64,000 nucleotides of DNA, taken from an uncultured Bacteroidia bacterium. GTDB lineage: Bacteria > Bacteroidota > Bacteroidia > Bacteroidales > Prolixibacteraceae. The stretch's first letter is position 1, and each line of letters begins with the position of its first letter. The position numbers and the translations under genes are program-made. Under the pieces are notes generated by a model. It was not told the DNA's origin. It saw nothing but the letters and a program-made list of their open reading frames with translations, and did no database searches. The DNA is taken from NCBI GenBank assembly GCA_903923905.1, contig CAIXZH010000050.1:1-64000 (forward strand). Reading direction: 5' to 3'. This document shows positions 40,961 through 51,425 of this stretch, piece after piece.

Positions 40961-42355
40961 CTATACTGATGGAGAAATTGTTTCAAAAAATTCCTCATGG
41001 ATAGCTTTAACTGCAGGAATACAGTCATTTTTCCGGACCAGAAAATAGCAGACAATTGGAGATGCTCCCAGGCAACTCATCATCACATTTATCCCATTAC
41101 TTGCCAGGGCTGTAAAAATACGTGCTGCCACTCCGTAATTTTCGGCAATTCCATTTCCAACTGTTGCGACAACAGCAATATCCTCGATAATCTGTACACG
41201 CCCGACAGCCGAAAGTTCTATTGCACTTACTACGGAGTAGGCAGTTTTCAGGTCTTTCTTCGCAATTAAAATGTTAATCGATATTTGAGAAGTGAGTACA
41301 GAATTTATATTTATGCCTGCCAGATGCAACGCCGTAGTAACTTTCGCCAGTATACCCGGTTTTGCACCAACACCTGAGCCTTTTAATTTCAGAATGCCAA
41401 AATCTTCACTGGATGTAACGCTTTTTACTACTCCTTTAGTGACTATTTTTTCTGCATTTACCACAGATCGAGGGTTTTCCAGATCCGAATCCCCGAAAAT
41501 ATTAAAGATTCTGATCGGAATATGAGGTGAAGATAAAGGTTCAACTGTACGAGGATGTAGAATCTTAGCTCCAAAATAGGCTAATTCTGCAGCCTCATTA
41601 TAGGTTAGCTGACTAATTTGTACCGGATTATCTACTGTTTTTGGATCAGCACTTAAAAACCCATTGACATCTTTCCAGATATCTAATGAAGGGGCACCAA
41701 GACAACGGGCAATTGATGCAGCAGAATAGTCACTGCCTCCACGTCCGAAGAGGGTTGTTTTACCTTCCGGAGAGAGTCCGTAAAACCCGGGAACAACGTA
41801 GACCAGGTCACCGGATAGCGCTTCACGGACTTTTGCTGTTGATTTCACAAAATCTACAGAAGCCGTACCAAACTCGCCATCCGTGATCAATCCAATAGAT
41901 TCCGGAAGGGCAACCTTCGTTTCGATCCCTTCAAAATTGAGAATACCTGCCAGAAATACCGCTGAAATACGTTCTCCATAAGCCTGCACATGATCTTCAA
42001 GTGCCGGAGAGGCATCCCCCGTTAGTGCAATCCCCTGAAGATATCTTCCAAGTTCCTCCAGTAGGGCACTTATCTCTGATAAGATCCGATTTATCACATT
42101 CGTATCGCCAACATGCAACTCAAGGGTCTCCCTTTTAAGACTTAACAGATAATCAATAGTTTTTTGGGCAATCGACTCATCGTGACGTGCTTTATTCAGT
42201 GAATCAATCAGATAATTGGTGACACCATAAAATGCGGAAACGACAACTACCACAGGTCCTTCATATTTTTTGATAACCCGAATAATATTTCCAATATCCT
42301 CCTTACATTTAAGGTTGGATCCGCCGAATTTAACGACAGCTTTAGGCATACTCAT
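40961..42355 (-). CDS. Aspartate kinase (with ACT domains)
   Basis: VVKFGGSNL, FGRGGSDYSAASIA, DVNGFLSADPK; C-terminal ACT repeats. ORF open to 42394; likely start MSMPKAVVKFGG at 42355 or 42349. Confidence 0.95.
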   Translation of the reverse strand: MSMPKAVVKFGGSNLKCKEDIGNIIRVIKKYEGPVVVVVSAFYGVTNYLIDSLNKARHDESIAQKTIDYLLSLKRETLELHVGDTNVINRILSEISALLEELGRYLQGIALTGDASPALEDHVQAYGERISAVFLAGILNFEGIETKVALPESIGLITDGEFGTASVDFVKSTAKVREALSGDLVYVVPGFYGLSPEGKTTLFGRGGSDYSAASIARCLGAPSLDIWKDVNGFLSADPKTVDNPVQISQLTYNEAAELAYFGAKILHPRTVEPLSSPHIPIRIFNIFGDSDLENPRSVVNAEKIVTKGVVKSVTSSEDFGILKLKGSGVGAKPGILAKVTTALHLAGININSVLTSQISINILIAKKDLKTAYSVVSAIELSAVGRVQIIEDIAVVATVGNGIAENYGVAARIFTALASNGINVMMSCLGASPIVCYFLVRKNDCIPAVKAIHEEFFETISPSV

Positions 42356-42410
42356 GCAATTTAAAATAATGTTTAAAATAGGGAATTGCTCCAAAGGAAC
42401 ATTTAGATAA

Positions 42411-42462
42411 AGCCTTCAAACAGGTTTTGCCCGTAGGAAGGCTATCGCATATCCATAGACAT
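42411..42462 (-). promoter_or_regulatory. Candidate leader: Met-rich mini-ORF followed directly by a stem-loop
   Basis: Minus strand ATG TCT ATG GAT ATG CGA TAG (MSMDMR*), 42462-42442; hairpin AGCCTTC...GAAGGCT at 42443-42411 with inner ACGGG/CCTGT pairing. Confidence 0.35.
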
Positions 42463-42630
42463 GGAGCGGATTAAAGATTCATTATAAAGAAAACCGGAGA
42501 AACATGGCTGCTTCCCCCTAGCAAAAATAACACTATTTAAGTTTTCTCGTTTCATCCTGACTACTCAGCTAAAGTTGAATTTTATCCTCCGACAAACTTA
42601 GCGAGCGGAATTTAGATTTCCAAATATCTT

Positions 42631-42996
42631 TTAATTATTCTTTTTGATCTTTGACAGAAAGGCATCCGCCATCTTCCTTCCACGAAATTTGGCCCTCTCA
42701 GCGACGATTCCCTCAAAATTGGCCTCAATAGTTTCGTTCCAGATTATTAACCATCTTTCAAAATGGTGTTCGTCAATATTCATCCCAAAATGAATCGGAA
42801 CAGGATTCCCAAAATAATCGGGTCGTCGCAGTAATACAGTATGCCAAAAACGATAAAGCTTTTGGTGATGCATCTCCCACCGACCTGAAAGTCGGACATT
42901 AAATATAGGTCCGATCATGGAATCCTGCTGCACCACATTATAAAACTGGTCGACCAGAAACTCTATATCCTTTAACGTTGTAATGTCCTTCTTCAT
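42631..42996 (-). CDS. Group III truncated hemoglobin
   Basis: LVDQFYNVVQQDSMIGPIFN...WEMHHQKLYRFWHTVLLRRPDYFGNPVPIHFGMNIDEHHFERWL. Confidence 0.88.
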   Translation of the reverse strand: MKKDITTLKDIEFLVDQFYNVVQQDSMIGPIFNVRLSGRWEMHHQKLYRFWHTVLLRRPDYFGNPVPIHFGMNIDEHHFERWLIIWNETIEANFEGIVAERAKFRGRKMADAFLSKIKKNN

Positions 42997-43124
42997 AGAT
43001 TGCCTGTTGGGTCAAATTTCATGATTTTATGGTTATCAATCAAATTTTGAAGAACTATATTTGGGAATTATTCATTCCAAAAGGGAAAGCGATTTGTTTA
43101 AGCAATAAATATTTCTATATAACC

Positions 43125-43958
43125 ATGATAATAAATGACTTAAAAGGAACCGTTCAATTGTCAAACGGGGTAAGTATGCCCTGCTTTGGGTTAGGTGTAT
43201 TCAAGACTCAGGAAGGTTCGGAGGTAGAGAATGCGGTAAAATGGGCTCTGGAGGCCGGTTACCGTCATATTGATACTGCGGCAATTTATAGGAATGAACG
43301 AGGTGTAGGAAATGCGGTAAGGGCCAGTGGCATTCCCCGAAATGAGCTGTTTATCACAACTAAGTTATGGAACGACAATCAGCGAAACGACACTGTTATG
43401 GCGGGATTTGAGGAAAGTCTCGGATTACTTCAGACTGATTATATCGATTTGTACCTGATACACTGGCCTGTGAAGGGAAAATTCACGGCAACATGGAAGG
43501 TCATGGAGGATATTTATCGCTCCGGAAGAGTCCGCGCAATTGGTGTGAGTAATTTTTTGCAACATCATCTTGAAGATTTGTTCAGAATAGCAGATATTAA
43601 GCCGATGGTCAACCAGGTGGAATGCCATCCTTACCTTGTTCAACAGCAATTGATCGATTTCTGCCATGCTCATCACATGGTTTATGAAGCCTGGAGCCCG
43701 ATTATGCGGGGGAAAGTCAATGATATTCCACTCTTGGAAGAACTTTCTGATAAATACCATAAATCACAAGTACAGATTGTTCTAAGATGGGATTTACAAA
43801 AAGGGATTGTGACGATTCCGAAATCGGTCCATCAGGAGCGGATACGTCATAATGCCGATATTTTTGATTTTGAGTTGTCGGCTGAAGATATGGATTTGAT
43901 CGATAAATTGGATAAAAACCATCATTTTGGAGCTCATCCAGATAATTTTACCTTTTAA
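43125..43958 (+). CDS. Aldo/keto reductase
   Basis: VQLSNGVSMPCFGLGVFKTQEG, GYRHIDTAAIYRNERGVG, LYLIHWPVKGKF, AIGVSNFLQHHLEDL. ORF opens at 43029; M at 43125 is the likely start. Confidence 0.95.
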   Translation: MIINDLKGTVQLSNGVSMPCFGLGVFKTQEGSEVENAVKWALEAGYRHIDTAAIYRNERGVGNAVRASGIPRNELFITTKLWNDNQRNDTVMAGFEESLGLLQTDYIDLYLIHWPVKGKFTATWKVMEDIYRSGRVRAIGVSNFLQHHLEDLFRIADIKPMVNQVECHPYLVQQQLIDFCHAHHMVYEAWSPIMRGKVNDIPLLEELSDKYHKSQVQIVLRWDLQKGIVTIPKSVHQERIRHNADIFDFELSAEDMDLIDKLDKNHHFGAHPDNFTF

Positions 43959-43994
43959 ACAGACCCCAAAAGTTTTAAAATCCTTCGGGGTCTG

Positions 43995-45113
43995 TTATCT
44001 AACCGATTGATAACCGCCTGGCACCCCATTCCTGGAGAGTACTATCTGCCATAACTGACAACGTCTTGACCTGAATGCCGCGGCGGCTGAAAGTAGATAG
44101 TATTTCCACATCCTGTAAAAGCGTTCCGACAGGTCGCTTTTCAATTTGTCCCAGTTATTTACGAAATTTTCATGCCAGGCCATCAGCGTCCTGTCGTAGT
44201 CAGGCCCAAAATTATGCCAATCTTCCAGAACAAAAAGTTTTTCAAATGCATTGGATAGTTGGCTGGCCGAGGGGATCATCCCATTTGGGAAAATATATTT
44301 ATTCGTCCATGGATCTGTTGCTTTGGCAGGTTCCATATGGCCAATGGTATGTAGAAGAAATAAACCATCCTCTTCAAGACATCTGCCGGCAACCTTAAAA
44401 AAGGTATTGTAATTCCGGTAACCTACATGTTCAACCATTCCAACACTTACAATCCGGTCAAACTTCTCCTTCATATTCCGGTAATCCATCAGCCTGAAAT
44501 CAACCGGAAGCCCATCACATAATCGTTGGCCAAGTTGCACCTGCTCCCTGGAAATAGTAATTCCCGTAACCTCAACCTGGTATTTTGAAGCAGCATATTT
44601 ACCAAACGGTCCCCAGCCACAGCCAATATCAAGAATTCGCATACCGGGTTTGAGATAAAGTTTACGGCAGATTAAATCAAGTTTATTTTCCTGCGCTTCA
44701 TCCAGATTGGTGGCATCTTTCCAATAACCGCAACTATAATTCATCCGACGGTCAAGCATACTTTCAAAAAGATCATTGCCCAGATCATAATGCTTTTCAC
44801 CAATGATGAATGCCCTTCGTCTGGATTGCAAGTTGATAAACTTATCAGTAAAAAGCTTCATAAGTAATGAAAATTTCAACCGAATTTTTTCATCCAAACG
44901 GGCAACTAAAATCCGGTGTATCAATTCATCAATTTTTTCAGCTTCCCACCACCCATCCATATAGGATTCCCCCAATCCCAGTTCACCTTCAGTTAGAGCT
45001 CTGCGGTAAAAATCCTTGTTATGAATCCGGATATCCCACGGATTACTACCATCAACCTTCACACCTGCCAAACCCAAAAACTCGGCTGTTATCTTCTCGT
45101 AACTATTTCCCAT
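43995..45113 (-). CDS. cfa: Cyclopropane-fatty-acyl-phospholipid synthase
   Basis: GLGESYMDGWWEAEKIDELI, YDLGNDLFESMLDRRMNYSCGYW, MRILDIGCGWGPFGKYAA, MVEHVGYRNY. Confidence 0.96.
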   Translation of the reverse strand: MGNSYEKITAEFLGLAGVKVDGSNPWDIRIHNKDFYRRALTEGELGLGESYMDGWWEAEKIDELIHRILVARLDEKIRLKFSLLMKLFTDKFINLQSRRRAFIIGEKHYDLGNDLFESMLDRRMNYSCGYWKDATNLDEAQENKLDLICRKLYLKPGMRILDIGCGWGPFGKYAASKYQVEVTGITISREQVQLGQRLCDGLPVDFRLMDYRNMKEKFDRIVSVGMVEHVGYRNYNTFFKVAGRCLEEDGLFLLHTIGHMEPAKATDPWTNKYIFPNGMIPSASQLSNAFEKLFVLEDWHNFGPDYDRTLMAWHENFVNNWDKLKSDLSERFYRMWKYYLLSAAAAFRSRRCQLWQIVLSRNGVPGGYQSVR

Positions 45114-45228
45114 AATATAATCCCTTAAATATTAAAATTTTGTCTTTATTCCTTCAAAGTTTGATGGCAGAAATTTTTAACCTTTAAGTACCGTATTATT
45201 TTAAATATGAGCTATTTTTAAGGTGATA

Positions 45229-45726
45229 TCAGTCCAATTTGGCTAACAGGACGACATAATTTTCGCCATACTTTTTGGCACATTTAGGGCAGGTTGTATA
45301 CCACATATAGATCTTTCCGTACTTATACCCCTTTGAGTTTAAAATGCTTTTAAAATTAGTACACCATTTTCCTGTTTCCTGGAAAGGACCTTCATAAACT
45401 TTGCAGTAAAATTTGCCGCTGATAGTCACATTTTCAGTGCCCGGTATCTCTTTATTGACTGCCAGATAAAGATCCATATTCCATTTTGAGGTTTGATCTG
45501 ACAGGCAAAGGTAATCAGGCATTTCTGCTCCGGCAGTGGCCAGACTTTTGCCAAACCGTTTCATAACACGGCCAAAATTAAGAGGCATGTAAAACAAAGT
45601 AAAGACACGGTCTTTAACGAATTTTTTATTCTCCCATTGCAGAATTTTTTCGTCCCATGGGGCAGGATCAAATTTTGGACAGCAAATTGTCTCTTCTTCA
45701 GATTGAGTTTTCATAATAATCTCCAT
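45229..45726 (-). CDS. Conserved hypothetical protein (GyrI-like putative fold)
   Basis: CCPKFDPAPWDEKILQWENKKFVKDRV...FYCKVYEGPFQETGKWCTNF...WYTTCPKCAKKYGENYVVLLAKL. Confidence 0.7.
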   Translation of the reverse strand: MEIIMKTQSEEETICCPKFDPAPWDEKILQWENKKFVKDRVFTLFYMPLNFGRVMKRFGKSLATAGAEMPDYLCLSDQTSKWNMDLYLAVNKEIPGTENVTISGKFYCKVYEGPFQETGKWCTNFKSILNSKGYKYGKIYMWYTTCPKCAKKYGENYVVLLAKLD

Positions 45727-45875
45727 TTAAAAAATCATTTAACACTCAAATAAAAATAATCTCGCTAATAAGAACTACCTTGCATTCTGGTTTTCAATCT
45801 TCTTAAGATAGAAATTAACTCAAAGTTACGCTATTGCCAGATTAATTGTGTGAAAACAGCCTGAAAAATTAAAAC

Positions 45876-45914
45876 AAAAAGAGGGTATCTCAAAGATTGA
45901 GATACCCTCTTTTT
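45876..45914. terminator. Bidirectional rho-independent terminator
   Basis: AAAAGAGGGTATCTCA ... TGAGATACCCTCTTTT, perfect stem with A/T flanks. Confidence 0.9.
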
Positions 45915-45956
45915 GGTATTAAAACCAAAGGTTTGCCTCTGTAAAATTACTTCATT

Positions 45957-47057
45957 TTATACATTGAATCTGAAGTGCATTATGTCGCTATCCTGAACAA
46001 CATATTCCTTCCCCTCGATATAGATTTTCCCAACCTCCCGGCAGGCAGCCTCTGAACCAAGTTTCACATAATCATCATACTTAATAACTTCAGCCCGAAT
46101 AAACCCTTTTTCAAAATCGCTGTGGATAATTCCAGCTGCTTTTGGCGCCTTAATCCCTTTGACAAAGGTCCAGGCCCGGCTTTCATCGGCTCCGGTCGTA
46201 AAATAGGTCTGAAGATTGAGCAATTTGTAAGCTGAATGGATCAGTTTATTGACCCCCGGTTCATCAAGTCCGAGATCTTCGAGAAAAAGTTGCTTCTCTT
46301 CATAACTCTCCAGTCCGGCAATGTCGGCTTCGGTTGCTGCAGCAATAATCAGTATTTCAGCATTTTCATCAGTAACAGCCTCTTCAAATTGCCGGGTGAA
46401 TTTATTCCCTTTTGCTGCCGAGGATTCGTCGACGTTGCAAACATAAAGAACAGGCTTTTTGGTCAGCAGAAAGAAATCGTGGATAAGCGCCTCTTCATCT
46501 TCGGTTAATTCTAAGGTTCTGGCACTTTTACCGGTTAGCAAGACCGATCTTAATCTTTCTGCAATGGCAACTGTTTTCTGGGCAATTTTATCATTTCCTA
46601 CCTTTGCCTGCTTTTGCAATTTGGCGATCCTGTTCTCGACCGTTTCCAGGTCCTTTAATTGTAATTCGATATCAATCACCTCTTTATCACGGACAGGATT
46701 GATAGAGCCATCAACATGAATGATATTTTCATTCTCAAAGCAGCGGATAACATGGATAATTGCATCAACTTCACGGATATTTGCCAGGAACTGATTACCG
46801 AGTCCTTCTCCCTTGCTGGCCCCTTTTACAAGTCCGGCAATATCAACAATTTCAACAGTTGTTGGAACGACCCGCTTAGGCTTATCAATTTCAGCCAGTT
46901 TGATCAGTCTTTTATCCGGAACGGTGATTACCCCAATATTGGGTTCGATCGTACAAAAAGGAAAATTTGCTGCCTGCGCTTTTGCATTCGAAAGGCAATT
47001 AAAAAGTGTCGATTTCCCGACATTGGGAAGTCCGACGATTCCACACTGTAAAGCCAT
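45957..47057 (-). CDS. ychF: Redox-regulated ATPase/GTPase YchF
   Basis: GIVGLPNVGKSTLFNCLSNA, NFPFCTIEPNIGVI, DIAGLVKGASKGEGLGNQFLANIREVDAI, C-terminal TGS-like domain. Confidence 0.97.
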   Translation of the reverse strand: MALQCGIVGLPNVGKSTLFNCLSNAKAQAANFPFCTIEPNIGVITVPDKRLIKLAEIDKPKRVVPTTVEIVDIAGLVKGASKGEGLGNQFLANIREVDAIIHVIRCFENENIIHVDGSINPVRDKEVIDIELQLKDLETVENRIAKLQKQAKVGNDKIAQKTVAIAERLRSVLLTGKSARTLELTEDEEALIHDFFLLTKKPVLYVCNVDESSAAKGNKFTRQFEEAVTDENAEILIIAAATEADIAGLESYEEKQLFLEDLGLDEPGVNKLIHSAYKLLNLQTYFTTGADESRAWTFVKGIKAPKAAGIIHSDFEKGFIRAEVIKYDDYVKLGSEAACREVGKIYIEGKEYVVQDSDIMHFRFNV

Positions 47058-47195
47058 TATAAATACGGTATATTTTAATCGGACAAAATTACTAATTTAG
47101 CTGAGAAATCTTACCTGAGTTCTCGCTAAGAAACAAACATGAGAATGCCAAACAGATAATCTGGGAGCCAATAGTAACAATAACCAAAAACTACA

Positions 47196-48002
47196 TTGTC
47201 TATGAAGAATATCTTCTACTTATTTTTGATTTTAAATTTTATATCAATTACCGGATTTAGCCAGGACCGGATAATCAAAGTAACCCGTGATACGATCAAA
47301 TGTCAAATCAAGGAGATCGGGGATGATGAAGTAAAATATACTCAGCAGAATCTTTATGGTGATGTGGTTTTTGGTATAGATAAAAACAAAATTCACCAGA
47401 TCATTTTCAGTGACGGGAAAGAGGTTAAAATCAAAGATTCGATGTACGACTCGGAACAATACGAAAAGCAGCATAAGAATGCTGTCAAAGTAGGATTTTT
47501 ATCCCCTTTATTTGGGGCAACGAGTTTTACATTCGAACATAATCTAAAGCCGGGTAGCAGTATTGAGGCAACATTGGGTATCATCGGACTTGGAGATAAT
47601 ATTAATGGTGATTCTTCAGAAGGTATATATCTCAAATTTGGCTATAAATTCATCAAAAGTCCAGACTATTATTTTAAGGGGACCCGGTATGCCCATATTT
47701 TAAAAGGGACTTATATCAGACCCGAGATATCGCTTTTAACTTATAGTGAAATACCAAATATTGACAACTATTATACTTCTGGCAGCGGCGCAAGAGAAAC
47801 GGTTACGATGTTTGCCATTATGCTTAATACCGGTAAACAATGGATTGTGAACAACCGCTTTTTATTCGACTGGTTCATTGGAGGCGGTTATGGATTTGGA
47901 GATGCAAAAAATAGTAACGCATTTAGGTTTACATTTTTAGGAGGAGGAACAGATTCCAAGTTAGTACTTACTTCCGGGATCAGGATAGGTGTTTTATTTT
48001 AG
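47196..48002 (+). CDS. Hypothetical secreted/outer-membrane protein
   Basis: Signal peptide MKNIFYLFLILNFISITGFSQ; beta-barrel-like glycine/aromatic C-terminus. Confidence 0.7.
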   Translation: MSMKNIFYLFLILNFISITGFSQDRIIKVTRDTIKCQIKEIGDDEVKYTQQNLYGDVVFGIDKNKIHQIIFSDGKEVKIKDSMYDSEQYEKQHKNAVKVGFLSPLFGATSFTFEHNLKPGSSIEATLGIIGLGDNINGDSSEGIYLKFGYKFIKSPDYYFKGTRYAHILKGTYIRPEISLLTYSEIPNIDNYYTSGSGARETVTMFAIMLNTGKQWIVNNRFLFDWFIGGGYGFGDAKNSNAFRFTFLGGGTDSKLVLTSGIRIGVLF

Positions 48003-48052
48003 AATTAAACCTTTTTCGGAATAAAGAGTCTTAATGACAGAATATCATACAA

Positions 48053-48619
48053 TTGTGGGTAGCTAAAATGGATTTAAACGAAAAGGAACTAATTGCCAAT
48101 CTTAAATCTGAAGCAAGCAGGGAGCAGGCTTTTCAACTACTGGTAAAAATGTACCAGCAGCGGCTTTACTGGCATATCCGGAAAATAGTCATGAATCATG
48201 ATGATACCGATGATATTCTGCAAAATGTATTTATAAAAGTATGGAAGAACATTGAAAGTTTCAGGGAGGATTCGTCACTATTCACCTGGCTGTTCAGAAT
48301 CGCGACCAATGAATCGTTAAGCCATCTGCAAAAGCAAAAGCGCCATTCATTAGTTTCGATCAATGAAATAGGCGATTATCTTTCTGAATCACTCGAATCG
48401 GATGTTTATTTTGAGGGAGATGAAATTCAGAGGAAATTTCAATTGGCGATCCTTCAATTACCTAATAAACAGAGAATAGTATTTAATATGAAATATTTTG
48501 ATGAAATGAAATATGAAGAGATTTCCCTGGTCCTTAAGACTTCTGTTGGGGCATTAAAAGCCTCGTATCACTTTGCGGTAAAAAAAATAGAAGAATTTTT
48601 GAAAGAAGATCCTAAATAG
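48053..48619 (+). CDS. ECF-type RNA polymerase sigma factor
   Basis: YWHIRKIVMNHDDTDDILQNVFIKVWKNIESFREDSSLFTWLFRIATNESLSHL; region 4 MKYEEISLVLKTSVGALKASYHFAVKKIEEFL. Confidence 0.93.
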   Translation: MWVAKMDLNEKELIANLKSEASREQAFQLLVKMYQQRLYWHIRKIVMNHDDTDDILQNVFIKVWKNIESFREDSSLFTWLFRIATNESLSHLQKQKRHSLVSINEIGDYLSESLESDVYFEGDEIQRKFQLAILQLPNKQRIVFNMKYFDEMKYEEISLVLKTSVGALKASYHFAVKKIEEFLKEDPK

Positions 48620-48654
48620 GGATTAAACCATTTGCGATCATAAATGTCAAATAG

Positions 48655-49125
48655 TTGTTAGAAATGAAAGAGAAAAACGTAAATATTGAAAATCTGTTCG
48701 GAAAGCTCAAAAAAGAAACCCCTTTCAGGGTTCCAGAGAACTATTTCGAAACCTTCGCTGACCGACTTAATGTGCGAATTCAGGAAGAGAAGAATTCTTA
48801 TAATAAGAGATCCTTATTTATCTACTTCAAGCCAATGATGGCAGTGGCTGCTATTTTAGTGCTTGCCATGCTGCTGATTTATATACCAATCACAAAGCTA
48901 CTACCATCTGATTCGGGAAATATCGTTCAAAATCGCTCAGAAAAGAACGTCAATGATTCAGTCAGTGGTATTCCCGCAGCTTTAATCTCGAATTTCTCAG
49001 AAGAACAGCTCCTCGCTGCATTTTCAGCCTCCAATGATTTGGACTCAAAGACCCTAACCGCTGATAATCTTGCAGTTTACATTGCAGACAATTACAGCAG
49101 TTACGAAATTCTTACCGATAATTAA
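48655..49125 (+). CDS. Putative anti-sigma-like single-TM membrane protein
   Basis: Single TM (MMAVAAILVLAMLLIYIPI), immediately downstream of the ECF sigma gene. Confidence 0.65.
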   Translation: MLEMKEKNVNIENLFGKLKKETPFRVPENYFETFADRLNVRIQEEKNSYNKRSLFIYFKPMMAVAAILVLAMLLIYIPITKLLPSDSGNIVQNRSEKNVNDSVSGIPAALISNFSEEQLLAAFSASNDLDSKTLTADNLAVYIADNYSSYEILTDN

Positions 49126-49135
49126 AAATAGAACC

Positions 49136-49693
49136 ATGAAACGACCAATCTCAACCAGGATAAATTGCGAAGAAAGCAATTTCCGGCTATTTTCAACCCA
49201 CTTTAAGAAATCATGGAGTTATTTCTTGAATATCAATGTACTAATTATTGGTTTAATCCTGACCTCCTATGTTGGGATGGCTCAACAAAAACTTGATCCT
49301 CAGACGCTTGAATTGATCAAAACCAAAAAAATAGCATTCCTGACCGAACAAATCGGACTGACTTCTCAGGAGGCCCAAAAATTCTGGCCGGTATATAACG
49401 AACTCGATAAAGAGAAATCTCTGCTTATGGATAAAAAGAGAGAACTCGAGTCACGCGGTGATACACCAAAACCAGGAATGAAAGAGGCCGATTTCCGCCA
49501 ATTGGCCATAGAAATGGCCTCAATTCATACCAAAGAGGGTAAATTAAGTGAGGAGTACAATATAAAATTTTTAAATATTCTCTCTGCTGAGAAGGTGGTG
49601 AAACTTTACCTTGCTGAAGGCAAATTCAGAGCTACTTTATTGCACGAATTGCGCAGGAGTCAGCAGGATAAAAAAGAAAATGAACATAAATAG
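49136..49693 (+). CDS. Periplasmic Spy/CpxP-like protein
   Basis: N-terminal TM/signal, then LTSQEAQKFWPVYNELDKEKSLLMDKKRELE...LNILSAEKVVKLYLAEGKFRATLLHELRR. Start M at 49136 rather than 49070. Confidence 0.65.
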   Translation: MKRPISTRINCEESNFRLFSTHFKKSWSYFLNINVLIIGLILTSYVGMAQQKLDPQTLELIKTKKIAFLTEQIGLTSQEAQKFWPVYNELDKEKSLLMDKKRELESRGDTPKPGMKEADFRQLAIEMASIHTKEGKLSEEYNIKFLNILSAEKVVKLYLAEGKFRATLLHELRRSQQDKKENEHK

Positions 49694-49756
49694 ATGATAT
49701 GTTTAGCTAGTGAAAGTAGTTTAAGTAGAGTAGTTTTTAGTAGTGAATTTTCGGTT

Positions 49757-49800
49757 AAGAGGTTGTCAGAAATCAGCGATTTATTGACAACCTCTTTTTT
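49757..49800 (+). terminator. Intrinsic terminator of the sigma-factor operon
   Basis: AAGAGGTTGTCA ... TGACAACCTCTT plus T run. Confidence 0.88.
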
Positions 49801-49905
49801 GTAAAAGGATGTTAGACTATTAGGCTATTAGGGGTTGAATATTATTTGCTGGTTTTAAGTCTATCTTCCAAAACGCCTAACAGCCAAAAGCCTATCTTCC
49901 AGCCG

Positions 49906-51270
49906 TTACACTTTTAATGCGATAACCAGCTCTGTTACTGAAATGAGCTGTTGTTCCCCGGTTTCCATATTTTTTAAATTAACCATTCCCTTTTCGATTT
50001 CAGACTCTCCAGCCAGTACAACAAATTTAATACCCTTTCGATTGGCATAAACCATCTGCTTTTTCATTTTATCAGAATCGGGATAAATCTCACTGCTGAT
50101 ACCTGCTTGCCGCAAACAGGATAAAAGGGGAAGGCAGTAGCATTCTTCTTTTTCTCCAAAGTTTACAAACATCACTTTTGAAGAAGCCATAGCATCTTTT
50201 GGAAAAATGTCGAGTTGTGACATTACGTCGTAAATCCGGTCGGCTCCAAAAGAAATTCCAACCCCTGAAACACCTGAAAGACCAAATATTCCGGTAAGAT
50301 CATCATACCTGCCACCACCAGTAATTGACCCAATTTCAACATCCTTTGATTTGACTTCAAAAATTGCACCCGTATAATAGTTTAAGCCTCGCGCTAAAGT
50401 CAGATCCAATTCAATTTCGGATTCTAAATTAATGCCAGACAGGTAGTTAAAGATTGTGCGCACCTCCTTTATTCCCTGCAAACCTGTTGAGGACATTGAG
50501 ATCACCCGTTCAATCTGGTTTATTTTTTCAGTATTACTTCCATTTAAATGGAGAATTGGTTGAAGCTTAAGAATTGCTTCGTGAGTTACCCCTTTATGAA
50601 TCAGTTCTTCATTGACCTTATCAATACCGATTTTATCTAATTTGTCAATCGCGACAGTAATGTCGACAATCCTTTCAGCTTCTCCAATGGCTTCAGCAAT
50701 ACCTGCAAGGATTTTACGATTATTAATTTTGATTACCACTTTGAGACCAAGAAACCGGTAAACATGGTCGACAATCTGGATCAGTTCCACTTCATTCAGT
50801 AGCGAATCTGAGCCAATAATGTCCACATCACACTGGTAAAACTCACGATAACGTCCTTTCTGAGGTCGGTCGGCACGCCAAACCGGCTGAATCTGATATC
50901 TGCGAAAAGGAAATACAATATCATTCTGGTTTTGAACAACATACCTTGCAAAGGGTACCGTAAGATCATATCGCAATCCCTTTTCCGAAATCTTTGTAGT
51001 GAGTTTTGAACTGTTTGAAGCCGTTAATTCCTCAGAATTTACAGCCGAAAGGTAGTCACCGGAGTTTAGAATTTTAAACAACAATTTATCACCTTCTTCG
51101 CCATATTTCCCCATCAGGGTTGAAAGATTTTCCATTGCTGGTGTTTCAATCTGCTGAAAACCATACAATTGAAATACCCTTTTCACGGTATCAAAGATAT
51201 AATTCCTCCTTGCCATTTCATTGGGAGAAAAGTCCCGGGTTCCTTTGGGTATTGACGGTTTCTGTGCCAT
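49906..51270 (-). CDS. hisS: Histidine--tRNA ligase
   Basis: [96 protein letters not shown]. Confidence 0.98.
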   Translation of the reverse strand: MAQKPSIPKGTRDFSPNEMARRNYIFDTVKRVFQLYGFQQIETPAMENLSTLMGKYGEEGDKLLFKILNSGDYLSAVNSEELTASNSSKLTTKISEKGLRYDLTVPFARYVVQNQNDIVFPFRRYQIQPVWRADRPQKGRYREFYQCDVDIIGSDSLLNEVELIQIVDHVYRFLGLKVVIKINNRKILAGIAEAIGEAERIVDITVAIDKLDKIGIDKVNEELIHKGVTHEAILKLQPILHLNGSNTEKINQIERVISMSSTGLQGIKEVRTIFNYLSGINLESEIELDLTLARGLNYYTGAIFEVKSKDVEIGSITGGGRYDDLTGIFGLSGVSGVGISFGADRIYDVMSQLDIFPKDAMASSKVMFVNFGEKEECYCLPLLSCLRQAGISSEIYPDSDKMKKQMVYANRKGIKFVVLAGESEIEKGMVNLKNMETGEQQLISVTELVIALKV

Positions 51271-51316
51271 GCTAATTTTTAAAAATTAAGGTGCAAAGTT
51301 AGGGAATAATCGCAAA

Positions 51317-51346
51317 AAAGAGGATGTCTTTGGGGACACCCTCTTT
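51317..51346 (-). terminator. Intrinsic terminator of the TonB-receptor gene
   Basis: Minus strand AAAGAGGGTGTC-CCCAAA-GACATCCTCTTTTTT: GC stem followed by a T run. Confidence 0.82.
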
Positions 51347-51425
51347 GAATTTAATAATTATGTCTGAGGGAATTTTTAATGCCCTCTACAACGATGTGCT
51401 GTTGTACAATAAATACTTTAATCAA

